NCBI GenBank assembly: GCA_009746045.1
Contig: RPFO01000465.1
Coordinates: 67,001 to 131,000, forward strand
Source of the DNA: Mesostigma viride
Taxonomy: Eukaryota > Streptophyta > Mesostigmatophyceae > Mesostigmatales > Mesostigmataceae
Reading direction: 5' to 3'
Length of the DNA stretch: 64,000 nucleotides
A program made the position numbers and the translations under genes. Under the pieces are notes generated by a model that saw nothing but the letters and a program-made list of their open reading frames with translations, did no database searches and was not told where the DNA came from. This document shows, in pieces, positions 25,501-34,959 of the stretch; the stretch's first letter is position 1, and every line of letters begins with the position of its first letter.

Positions 25501-27307
25501 TCGTGCTCACTTCCCCCCCCCCAACCCGCCCCCCTCCTCCCCCATGTGCGGCACACCCTCCCCCCCCCCTCCCTCCCTCCCCTCCCTCCCCTCCCCTCCC
25601 CTCCCCTCCCCTCCCTCCCTCCCCTCCCTCCCCTCCCCTCCCCTCCCCTCCCCTCCCCTCCTCCCCTCCCCTCCCCTCCCCCCCTCCCCTCCCCTCCCCT
25701 CCCTCCCCTCCCCTCCCCTCCCTCCCCTCCCTCCCCTCCCCTCCCTCCCCTCCCCTCCCCTCCCCTCCCCTCCCCTCCCTCCCTCCCCCCCTCCCCTCCC
25801 TCCCCTCCCCTCCCCTCCCCTCCCCTCCCCTCCCCTCCCCTCCCCTCCCCTCCCCTCCCCTCATCCGCAGGTGCGCATGGCCAGTGTGCTGCGCAGTCTC
25901 ACGCAGCTTGAGCTGGGCGTTCGCACGCTGGAGGCCATGGGCGGCCGCTCGCTGCTGCAGGACCTGCTCAAGAGCGAAGACGAGAGCGCGCGCCGCCTCG
26001 CCTCGGCCGCCATGGAGAACCTCCTGAGGTTCGGCAGCCTGGGCAACGGGCAGACGCCGCTGCCGGCTGCCCCCACGCCCTCGCACGCACGCCATAGTGG
26101 TGGGAGCCCTCACATCGAGTCACCTCAGGCCGGCAGCTACAGCAAGCGAGCCTCGGCCACGCCCTCGGGCCGGTGGAGCATGAGCCAGCTGTTTGGTGTC
26201 GGGCGCAAGTCTAACCGCTCGCTGCCGTCACCGGAGCCCCAACAGGCTGCCCCGCAGGACGACCAGCAACATGTGCATGGCAACGGGGGTGACCAGGGGG
26301 GGGCGGCGTTGGACGGTGGCGAGTGGGAGACGGACCCGGAGCTGCTGCTGGCGTCGCTCAAGTACGGGGGCAGCGATGAGCAGCGGCGCGCGGCGATTGC
26401 ATTAACGCGGCTGATTGAGATGAACCCGAACGTGAAGGCATCCGTCACCGCAGACCAGCCGGCACTCATGGCGTTAGCGGCGCTGTGGGAGAGCAGGTAA
26501 ACACACATGGGGGTGGCTGTTGGGGGGGGGGGCCTGGGGTTGTTGGGGGGGGGGGGGGGAAGTGCAGGGTACAAATGGCATTGATGAAGCGTTGCTAGGT
26601 CATCGCCATCGCATGTGATGTCGCGAAGCGTTGTTAGGTCTTCACACTGTTTCTGGCAGCGGTGGACAGTCCCGCTTGTCGCTTGATCCGACAGAGGTTG
26701 CCTGTGTAGCTCAGAAAGTGTACAGGAGGGACTGTATGGAAAGGCAGGAAGTATGGCTCTCTGGTCACCTCTGAGGCAGGCATCGGGCGGCCCTGTTTCT
26801 CACAATTGCGGCCTTATGTATGAGTGGCTGGTTCAAGCTGCTGCAGGCAAGGAAGGTGGATGGTGGGGTGGGGAGGCACCGATGGGACATCTCACTTTAC
26901 CTGGCCTTGGTGTGGGAGTCCCCCCCCTGCCGCGCGCCCCCCCCAACCCCCGGCCAATGGTCTCGTGCTGGGCCTTGCGCATCTGTACGCTTTGCGTGTG
27001 GTGTGGAAACTTTGCCCGCGTCCCCCACGGGTTGCCTTTGCTTGAAACTGAACCATGGCAACCACTGGCACGCTCCTTGGCATGCTCCTATGCTTGTGCC
27101 CCCCACTGGGGCCCCACAATCTCACTCCCACCATCCTGCCGTCGTCGCCACCCTTCCCTCTTGGTGGCTGCCAGCTCGCACCGCACACGCACGGCCGCAC
27201 GCGAGTTGCTGCTGGCGCTGGTAGAGAAGAACGGCGCGCTGGGCAACCAGGCATACGTGCCGGGGCTCGGGTACCTCAAGTACATGGGCGTGAACAGCCA
27301 CACGTGA
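22590..27307 (+). CDS. Armadillo-repeat protein, three exons
   Basis: Exons 22590-24806, 25871-26496 and 27175-27307 join in frame (phases 0 and 2) to encode about 991 residues. Donors are CAG/GTGAGG and CAG/GTAAAC; acceptors are CCGCAG and TGCCAG. The ATG at 22590 is the first in frame; 22650 is an alternative. The N-terminus has a helical segment (FVREIDRLRERLSMREHELA). ARM-type helices lie near residues 256-345 (EAILALRKLAVHSKAACAEI, AAAASVLGAVALLARGPGVL, ALVELLAEAG) and again near 675-800 across the first splice. A long acidic/Gly/Ser linker sits between and includes an octapeptide repeat. ARM repeats are protein-binding superhelices; the partner is unknown. It resembles plant-type ARM proteins without a U-box. 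Confidence 0.8.
24355..24452 (+). repeat. In-frame octapeptide repeat (NSARSLHD) in the armadillo gene
   Basis: 24-bp units encode HSARSLHD, VNSARSLHDV, NSARSLPDGN and GARS, about four copies in the linker between ARM blocks. It is low-complexity and could be a phosphorylation or binding tail. Confidence 0.75.
24807..25870 (+). other. Intron 1 of the armadillo gene with CCCCT array
   Basis: 1064-bp intron from GTGAGG to CCGCAG. Its 3' third (25559-25861) is an almost pure (CCCCT/CCCT)n tract that doubles as an extreme polypyrimidine tract. The left part holds ACAAGCAC-type simple sequence. Confidence 0.8.
26497..27174 (+). other. Intron 2 of the armadillo gene
   Basis: 678-bp intron from GTAAAC to TGCCAG. 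The TAA inside the donor would end the second exon at 26500 if unspliced. It contains G homopolymers near 26523-26560. Confidence 0.65.
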
Positions 27308-28620
27308 GGTGGCCGCAGGCGTGCCAGACGCAAGCACGTAGACGGAAACCAGGCTCATGCCCTCATGGGAATAGGCGGTTCGCCAGGGCTGGTCACGGCT
27401 GGCACGTGGACAGCGGGGAGCCTAGGGCCTTTTGCCGTTGGCTTCCCAACAAGGGGCCATGCGTGCGGTGGTCTCCATTCACGGGGCTATCGCTGGAAAA
27501 TGGGATTAATCCTCTTGCATGCGGGCGTGACACGTGTCAGGGGCCCGTGTTGCGGGTACCAGCCTGTTGGGTAGGAGGAGTGGCAGCTCCGACTGGAGCT
27601 CTGTCGGGGTGGAGAAACTGACGGGTTACGGATTGCAAGGGCAAGCTCCGCAGGGAGGGGTTCCCTGTCAATCAAACAACGCCATTTGCCGGCATTAGCA
27701 ACCCCTGCAAGGTATCCCATGAAAGGGCATCTAATTATTTTATCCCTTGCAGCAACAGAGCGGGGATTCTGCTGGCTGCCACGTCCAAACGTGGTCAGCC
27801 AATTCAAGTGTTGTTGCTGCCAGGATCTTGTGGTGTGTTAACCAGGATTAACGGCGATTACCGGTAGGCTTTAAGATGCTACGTTTTGACGGCGCACCTG
27901 CTCTGCCCATTCGTTGTTTACAGCAAGTACAGCAGCATGCCATGCGCCACAAGAATGAAGCCACCTAGTTTTACTGTGTTGTAAAGCAGAATGTGTTTGG
28001 GGACGACTTTCCTGGGGACGCTGGGTTTCAATCGGCGTTTTGCTACCTGACATGCCCTTCGTGGGATAACTGAGCAGTCAAAGAAGGGTCGGAAACAAGC
28101 AGACTCCACTGCTATTTGATGGTTTTCTGATGCCCCGCGCTCCCAAAGAATATGCAGTGTTTTTCTGTACATAGGATCTAGTTTTGTGACTAGAATCAGT
28201 GGTGTGGTTAATTGAACATTTAAAGAGATGGAAGGTAAACCATCAGAGAAGTAGTCATGTCTTTCAATCTAGCTAGCGTCTGTCTATCTATCTAGCTGAT
28301 ATTGGTGCAATATTAATTAACCAGTGCTTACTAGGCCGATGGTCCCACGGCCAAGCCCAGCTAGGCCTCTATGCTCCTACCAATTCATGTTGGAACTCTG
28401 GCATGCACATCGGCACATGTACACCAGATCACTCTACTTGGTGCAACGTAATATACAGCCCCGTGTGAACCTTGATATATTTCTTGACCCTTCGTGGTCA
28501 TGCCGCGCGACAGTGCCTCGCTGCGACAGGTCCTGCTTCAGCATCAGCAGACTGACAGCCATGGAGGTGCAGCTACCTCACGTACAAGGCCTACCATTGG
28601 ACCGCATCCTGAGCAGATGT
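27308..28620. other. 3' flank of the armadillo gene, no gene seen
   Basis: A TGTAA motif, the green-algal polyadenylation signal, occurs at 27980-27984, about 670 bp after the stop and so uncertain. No other coding sequence is visible. Confidence 0.4.
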
Positions 28621-28639
28621 CAGTCAGGATGTAGCCTCA

Positions 28640-29110
28640 AGGGGCCGGCCATCGCTGACCTTGGCCACTCGTGCCCAGGACGCGGAGGCGGCCCAGTGCA
28701 TCGCGGACACCAAGGTTGCAAGGCCCGCAACCAAGGCAAGGACATGTGATACCACCTCGACTGGCTGGGCGGCCGGCGGCGGCCAAAAATGTTGACAGGG
28801 GTGGCCCGCGCCCACCATCCCGCTTCACCCCGACACGGCTGTCCGTACCGGTTCTGCCGAGACCCCCACCGCCACACATGGCCCCATCCTCGCCGCGGAA
28901 GTACCAAGTCCCCGCCTTGAAGGAGGGCTGCCTCGCCACTAACGACGTCATCGTCCCCGTCACTTTGGAGGAACTGGGCGCCGCCCTTGCTCGCTTTCCG
29001 TATGATGCGGCGGTCAGCGCCGACACCTCTCGGCTGAGGTGCTTCAAGACCCCTGATGGCCCGCTGCGGGATCGATCGAGCTTCTGCTGGAGTTCTGCAA
29101 CCGCGTTATT
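28640..29110 (+). pseudogene. Non-LTR ORF2 linker/RT-start fragment
   Basis: It closely repeats 17590-18060: GCGGAGGCGGCCCAGTGCAT, GACATGTGATACCACCTCGA, and GTACCAAGTCCCCGCCTTGA can be aligned. Frames are broken. It ends at an AT-rich tail shared with the next element. Confidence 0.6.
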
Positions 29111-29436
29111 AATTAATTAGTTAGTAACATAACTCCGTTGGGAGTATATGTAGCACATATCCCGGAGAAGGGGCATATGGCTGTTGATACATTCTGGGCT
29201 ACTTCCTGCAAGGGTGGGATGTAAACAGCACTTGCTCTAGGTGCACCAAGGGCACCTGCACCGCCATGCTGTCTCGGGCTCCACCCAACTAAGGGGTGCC
29301 CGGCATGGGGGTGGAAGATCATCATCGCTATACAAGAGCTAGGGCATGGCTTCTCAACAGAGAGCGTCTCTCTGCAAAGGCATAGCATGGCTAAATTCTT
29401 AATGCAACATCCATGGGGGTTCCCATTATAGGCATT
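29111..29436 (-). mobile_element. Family B element end, 5'-truncated
   Basis: An AATT-type tail (29107-29125), stem-loop CTCCGTTGGGAG (29133-29144), then ATGTAGCACATATCCC and TGGGCTACTTCCTGCAAGGG match the family B 3' UTR at 54721-54830. The copy ends before ORF1. Confidence 0.65.
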
Positions 29437-29546
29437 AATTAATTAATTAATAGACACGTGACTGCGTCACGTGAGCATAAGTCCTCAGCAAATCAGCGTA
29501 CAAATCCTCATTACTAATTATGTGCAAACCAAAGGGGATGTTAAGG
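29437..29546 (-). mobile_element. CACGTG-hairpin family end with a short RT remnant
   Basis: AATT tail, the hairpin CACGTGAC-TGC-GTCACGTG (29455-29473), then 58 bp matching the RT C-terminal region around 7245-7305 (AAATCAGCGTACAAATCCTC). Internal deletion or template switching removed the sequence between. Confidence 0.55.
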
Positions 29547-30040
29547 TGTCGCGTCTGCGTGCCACAATCTCCGGCGCCACCATGGCGGCTGGCCACTCAG
29601 CTTAATTTGGTAAAACCCAAATGAGCTGAGCTGACGTGCCTGCCTTAACTGCATGCCCTGTGGGGTGGGCGAGGACCTGTCCCATGATTAACGAAAAGAG
29701 GGCTCTCAGCCGAGGACAAGGAACTGTCCCTCGTGCCTGATGACCACCTTATTGATCCCCTTGTGTACCGTCGCGTGCCGCGTTTGAATATCCTTGCTGG
29801 GGCGTTAGCTAGACGCTCCAACTACTCTAATTGCGACAATGATGATGGTGCAAGATGATGCTTTTGCCTCCCCTGCAATAGAACAATGATTTCACAACAC
29901 ACACTTTGCACAGTCTGATGATGAAGCCGCACATGCGGAATGTATTGAGAAAGTTAATACAATTACAACACGTTGATAGTCTCAATATCGATGCAAGACT
30001 GGTCTCCCCGCGGAATGCAGGCTACATATCAAGTATTTAG
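29547..30040. other. Spacer, no gene seen
   Basis: Mixed composition with no convincing frame. It may include upstream exons of the FkbM-like relic, but I cannot place a splice site with confidence. Confidence 0.35.
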
Positions 30041-30054
30041 TATGGAGGCCTTTT

Positions 30055-31039
30055 CTGCTGCAGCTTGTGTTACTCTCGTGCATTTTCACCGCCGGCGGGT
30101 ACACTCACGGCGATGAGATCCCTGCGCCGGGGGTTTTATCTGCATCAGGAACCTTCCGTCAAATTTACGTCCCTAATCTGTTGTTGCCCGGGCCCGTCGA
30201 CCAGGCTAGGTACAGCCAATGTGGCCAAGACCTTATTATTGACCACCTCTTCCTGAACAGACGTCGGGGCCCGACCTTTACTACGTCGACCTGGGCGCAA
30301 ACGACTATAAGAGCCTCAGCAACACCTACCTGTTGGACAGAATGCGCGGTTGGAGTGGGACGTGCATCGAGGCCGTACTGGTATGACCTCCGGTATCCGT
30401 CGTACTGGTATGACCTGGTGACCCATCGCAGTTGCCACCTGGTTGGCGCTGCAGCGGCGAGCCCGGATGCAAACAGGACCATGCCATTCACGTTCGCTGG
30501 CCCGTTGGGCGGGTTGGTCGGGAACGCATTTGACAACAAGGAGGGCGAGGAAGCCGTGGATGTGCCCACTATTACGTTAAAGGCCATCCTGGATCACGTG
30601 CATGCCCCGGCCGTCATAAACTACATGTCGGTGGACCTTGAAGGGGCAGAGTATTTTGTCTTAAAGGACTTCCCATTCCAGGCCTACATGTTTCAGGTGA
30701 TGACCATCGAGCGGCCAGGACCAGTGAGCGTTGTCGGAGATTCTTCAGAGCAACAATTACGTGATGGTCACCCTGCTGGCAGATTTCAACGACCAGCTAT
30801 TATGGTTTCATGGAAACTTCCTAAGGGACAGATTCAATGGCACAAAACCGACGATCCAAGAGCTGCGGGGCACGTGGGTTCCCCCGAAGGCTTGCAGGTT
30901 TCCTGGCCAACTTGTGAATGAACGATGGAATCCACCAAAACGCAAGGCATGGGTTTCACCAAAACGCATGGCATGCATGGGTTTCACCAAAACGCAAGGC
31001 ATGGATGGGTTTCACCAAAACGCATGGCGGTTCGTGTGA
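30055..31039 (+). pseudogene. FkbM-family methyltransferase, frameshifted
   Basis: A hydrophobic start (LLQLVLLSCIFTAGG) suggests a signal peptide but has no in-frame ATG. CGQDLIIDHLFLN then switches frame near 30262 to PDLYYVDLGANDYKSLSNTY and GWSGTCIEA, the FkbM SAM-binding region. A TGA at 30384 follows, and the first frame resumes with SYWYDLVTHRSCHLVGAAAA, then VGNAFDN and YMSVDLEGAEYFVLKDFPF. A third switch near 30730 gives NNYVMVTLLADFNDQLLWF and RDRFNG. FkbM enzymes O-methylate sugars or lipids using SAM. Three frame changes plus a 27-bp-spaced duplication at the TGA indicate a dead gene, or indel errors in the assembly. An intron cannot be excluded for the first shift. Confidence 0.75.
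30935..31032 (+). repeat. Short tandem repeat GGGTTTCACCAAAACGC
   Basis: Four copies of CCAAAACGC(A/T) spaced 24-28 bp follow the FkbM C-terminus. They extend its last open frame with repetitive Trp/Lys/Phe-rich peptide. Confidence 0.75.
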
Positions 31040-31618
31040 CCGGGTATAAGACTGTAACATAAGCACTGCTAATAGCAGAATGACTTATGGTAACGTTGGG
31101 TTCCTCCGCTGGCGGTGCCATGAGGGTCGGGAGTACGTGGTGGAAGATTTGCTGTACCCTTGCTAGATCGCCAACTGGCTGTCTCAGACTGACTGGTGGT
31201 TCTCTAGTGGTGATAGTCCGGGCTACACAGTGGTTTCCAGTGTTCAACACGTCGTGTCAAATAATTAGTTTAGTGGTAGTGAAACATGATTTCGCTCGTC
31301 AATCCGGATCTTTCAGATTTCAGGCCTGCCCTCGTTGTCTCACTGGTATAACTGCCATGCAGGAGCATGTTACGCAAAGTGCACACAATTATAATCAATT
31401 ATTTAGTCACGCGCTCCCATTGCATGGGCGCAGCCCATGCAGAGGCGCGGGAGGTGTGGAGCAACAATACAAGATGAAGGTGCGTTCCATCCCGGGTGGG
31501 TACGCAACAAGAAAGGGCCAGAGACGCACATCTTTCTCTCCCTCTCTCTTTTGCGCAACGGGGAGAGTACCCGGCGCACCAGCTAGGGCATGGGACTACC
31601 TGCTTGTTGTTCCCTGAC
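31040..31618. other. Spacer, no gene seen
   Basis: One frame of 176 codons (31087-31617) lacks any recognisable domain. No other feature is visible. Confidence 0.35.
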
Positions 31619-31687
31619 ATGCAGTAGGATTAATAGACACGTGACGCAGTCACGTGTCTATTAATTAGTTAATTAATGCAGTAGGAT
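31619..31687. mobile_element. 45-bp hairpin insertion with perfect 12-bp target duplication
   Basis: ATGCAGTAGGAT occurs at 31619-31630 and 31676-31687. Between them is a 45-bp insert: a perfect palindrome, TAATAGACACGTGAC-GCA-GTCACGTGTCTATTA (31631-31663), followed by ATTAGTTAATTA tail. The right half and tail equal the terminus of the CACGTG-hairpin non-LTR family. Confidence 0.85.
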
Positions 31688-32004
31688 CAGTTAGTATAGT
31701 TAGCTCGAGATATCGCATAGAACCGGTATAGGACTGTTTGCCTCCACCCATCCACTGGGGTTAATACTCCGTGTCTCCCCAATGAGGACCACGAGTCTAA
31801 TCATAATCTCTCACTGCACTAGTCGCTTTGATAATCTCTCACTGCCAAGGGGGCAGGCCAAAGGTGTATCTAAATTACTCACCACGAGAGCCTGGCATCC
31901 TCTGTGGGTGGGACAAGGCAGACCCGAGCTTAATGCACACAATGTCCTCCATGCACCCTGAGGGTTAAGTTTAGGTAGATAAGCAGTTCTCCCTTCTACC
32001 ATAC
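31688..32004. mobile_element. Possible family C terminal fragment and spacer
   Basis: 31757-31800 (ACTCCGTGTCTCCCCAATGA, ACCACGAGTCTAAT) resembles the family C end in plus orientation, decayed. The rest is featureless. Confidence 0.45.
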
Positions 32005-32519
32005 TAAGTGAGACAAAAAAATTAAAATTGAATTATAACATGTCTCTGTTGGCAGATCATGTAGCACATATTCCTGTGGATGGATGGGGGGGGGACAAAG
32101 CCGCGAAACCGAACTATAATCTACCTCTAAGCTAATCTAATCTAGAAAACCCTACCTATTCTACTCAGCAAAGCGCCCCTTCCGCTTGGGGGGAGGGGGC
32201 TTGCCCACAGGGGCGGGCGTACGAGCCTGGACAATGGTCTTCCACCTCTTCTTGTCCTGCATAGCAGTCCAAGCAAGAGAGAGGGAGTGAATGCGATGTT
32301 CAAACTGAGCTGGGACCACTAGGTCAGCCACTTCAACTGCTGTGGGTAGGTCATGACATGTTTGCCTACCTTCTTGGGAATGTCCTTGGGGCCAGGCCAG
32401 GTCAGGATATGCCGCCCTGGCTGGCCAAGCCGCTGGGGGCCGGCCAGACCGAGGTTGGTGTCTACCTGGCTGGTGCGAGCAAGATGTCCTACGAATGCTA
32501 TCCTAATTAAGTGAGACAA
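32005..32519 (-). mobile_element. 5'-truncated family A non-LTR insertion with 12-bp duplication
   Basis: TAAGTGAGACAA flanks it at 32005-32016 and 32508-32519. The insert (32017-32507) has an AT-rich tail, a decayed stem-loop (CTCTGTTGGCAG), the 3' UTR and the last codons of the RT ORF (VGHLARTSQVDT, GRHILTWPGPKDIPKK; minus). Confidence 0.8.
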
Positions 32520-32572
32520 GCGTACATGGAATTGCTAACTAAAAGCTCTTATGCCAGCTTCAAGGCGCAGGT

Positions 32573-33399
32573 CGTAGAGGACATTAATCCATTAATTAAT
32601 AGCACGTGACTGCGTCACGTGAGCATAAGTTGTCTAACTTAATAATCCTCATGAGAAAATACACAAGTATGAACTATTCCCGTAGAATAAGTAGAAAAAA
32701 ACTATTCCCGGGTCGCCGGGGTGTGGGCACCGCGTCCGGTGGCGCTGTGTCTTCCGTAACAGGTTACCCTTAAGGAAGCCCTACTGGCTTCGGCTTATTA
32801 GCTACCATAACATAATGCCACTTCCGTCCTTACGGGTCATCTTCCACCAAATGGTGGACAGCCCGGGGGGTAAGTAAGTAAGTACTAAGTACTTGTGTGT
32901 CATGCGCAAAGGCATGCCACGGAGTACTATGCTAATCTCATTAGCCTGGGGGGTGCGCTAGGCTGCATGCATCTCAGTGTCCGGGTCAGGGTAGCACATG
33001 TCTAAACCTAGCCTCTCCCGGAAGGTGTACGAGGGAGCACCTGGCCGCGCCTTGCATTTGGGGCGCCATGTGAGAACATGGCGCCCTGGCTGCGCAGGCT
33101 TGGTGCCAGCTGACCTATCTAGCGTATCTATTTGATCTGTGCGTGCGAGGTGCCCGGCTAGGCCCAGGCGCCTGTCTCTAAGAAGCTTGGAAACATAAGG
33201 CAAATCGGCATACAAATCCTTGTTGCTAATGTGCTGGCTGAAGGGAACAGGGAGCTTTGCGTAACATCTTGGTAACGGCGCCCGGCGTCGAGTCGATCCT
33301 CCAGCTCCTGAGTCAGTGCTCAGGTCTCCCCCCTGTAGGTGAGGATGGTCAGGACGACGACCTTGAAAAGGTCGGGTTTGACCAGGACGTAGAGGACAT
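32573..33399 (-). mobile_element. 5'-truncated CACGTG-hairpin-family insertion with 12-bp duplication
   Basis: CGTAGAGGACAT occurs at 32573-32584 and 33388-33399. The insert (32585-33387) begins with an AATT tail and the hairpin CACGTGAC-TGC-GTCACGTG (32603-32621) and contains the RT C-terminal part on the minus strand (32958-33370: DLPYVSKLLRDRRLGLAGHL, ARTDQ, TKPAQPGRHVLTW). The target itself resembles the ORF2 C-terminus of a plus-strand family C element (TTCAAGG...GTAGAGGACATG). Confidence 0.8.
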
Positions 33400-33745
33400 G
33401 AAGGGCTTAATTAATCAACATCCCTTAATTAATTAATGAGATTAACATAGTACTCCGTGGGATGCCCATGCGCATGACACGCAAGTACACATGTACTTAA
33501 ACTTACTTAGCCAGGGTATAGTTCTAAGTACACAGGTAAAGGTTATTGCGCCCCTGAGGATAGCCGCTACACTGCCGCCTCGCCGAGTCTGGCATTACAG
33601 TAGAGGACAGCTTCTTGGATGAGGATTATATCCCCATCTAGTACTAGTTGGTTGGGGCATTATGCAGACAGTGATATTTGTCTGTTTGTTTCACTTGTGT
33701 AATTATTTTTCTAATTAGATTAGCATACTACTCCATGGCGTGCCT
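33400..33745. other. Decayed element termini
   Basis: AATT runs and a motif GTACTCCGTGGGATGCCCAT near 33450, repeated as GCATGCCACGGAGTAC near 32910 and 53750, look like ends of a further short family. No gene is visible. Confidence 0.4.
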
Positions 33746-34245
33746 ATGCCCATTAAAATTAACTTAAATTATAACATGAATCCGTCAGGGAGAGCATGCA
33801 GCACGTATTCCCTTGCTGGATGGATGGAGGTGGGCAAAGCCGCGAAACCGAACTAGTCTAACTCTAAGCTAATCTATCTAGAAAAACCCTAACTACTCTA
33901 ATCAGCAAAGCGCCCCTTCCTCTTGGGGGGGGGGGCGTGCCCGCAGCTAGGGGCTGGCGTGTGAGCCTGGACAATCTTCGATCTGCCACCTCGTCTTGTT
34001 CTGCATAGCAGTCCAAGCAAGAGAGAGGGAGTGAACGCGGTGTTCAAACGGGGCTGGGACCACTAGGTCGGCCAGCAACAGCTGTGGGTAGGTCATGGCA
34101 TGCTTACCCATCTTTTTAGGAATGTCCTTGAGGCCAGGCCAGGTCAGGATATGGCCGCCCTGCATGGCTGGCCAAGCCGCTGGGGGCCGGCCAGACCGAG
34201 GTCGGTGTCTACCTGACTGGTGCGAGCAAGATGTCCTACGAATGC
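33746..34245 (-). mobile_element. 5'-truncated family A non-LTR copy
   Basis: Tail AAAATTAACTTAAATTAT, a decayed stem-loop, a 3' UTR and the ORF C-terminal segment (GGHILTWPGLKDIPKKMGKH on the minus strand) parallel 32017-32507. The right edge falls at the same sequence (GATGTCCTACGAATGCTAT) as that copy. Gypsy sequence starts right after it. Confidence 0.6.
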
Positions 34246-34940
34246 TATCTGACGAACGCTCTGATTTTGAACGTCTCATTAGTAGGTTTACGGCCACTGA
34301 GATGATGTGTCTCGTGATACCGTTGATGGCGTGCGTGAGCTGTTAGATAGAATGAAGAATGCTCATGATAATGCTATCGCTGGCTATCATAAGGCGCAGG
34401 CCAAATATCTATCTAGGTCGCGTGCCTCACTGCTAAGATAGACGAGCTCCAGAAATATGTAGAAGTAGGAGACCTAGTTTTAGTAGAAGGCCCTCGTGTT
34501 GGCCGTTTTGCCCACAAGTTTGAGGCTGAGCTTAAAGTAAAGCTTAGGCCTGCCTTCTTAGGTCCTTTCCGTGTGTTGTCTATAGGGTAGGTAATTTCCT
34601 TTATGAAGTAGACATTCCTACCTCTTGGCAAACGCATTCCCGTACTTTTCATAGGAGCCAGTTAAAACTCTACCATCAGAGTACCTCAAATGCTGGTAGA
34701 GAATAGCCCCTGCCCCTCGATCTAGTAGAACACAACCCTGATACTGGCGAGGTAGAGGATGAAGTAGAGAGTATAGTGGCCCATAGTGATATAAAAAGGG
34801 GCCGCGGTACTCAACGCCAGTACAAGGTCAAATGGATGTACATATGCGCGGGGTGAAGTAGATAGAGTATGGTATACCGAGAGTGAGCTAAATGGATGTA
34901 GTCGTCTTTTGCAGGAGTATAAGACCCTGCATAAGCTTTA
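34246..34940 (+). pseudogene. Ty3/Gypsy integrase C-terminus with chromodomain
   Basis: In shifting plus frames: VDGVRELLDRMKNAHDNAIA, YHKAQAKYL; then VEVGDLVLVEGPRVGRFAHK, KLRPAFLGPFRVLS (the GPY/F module), NFLYEVDIPTSW and FHRSQLKLYH. A chromodomain-like end follows (EDEVESIVAHSDIKRGR, QRQYKVKWMYI, about 34750-34840), which defines chromoviruses. Chromodomains tether integration to modified chromatin. At least two in-frame stops show decay. Everything upstream (gag, PR, RT, RH, integrase core) is absent because the segment abuts a non-LTR copy. Confidence 0.8.
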
Positions 34941-34959
34941 GTATAGCGGGTCCTCTATG

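Noticed and set aside
26461-26500. TAA at 26498-26500 as the end of the armadillo gene
   Set aside because: It lies inside a good donor (CAG/GTAAAC), and a phase-matched acceptor at 27175 leads to ARM-like sequence with its own stop. It is kept as an alternative only.
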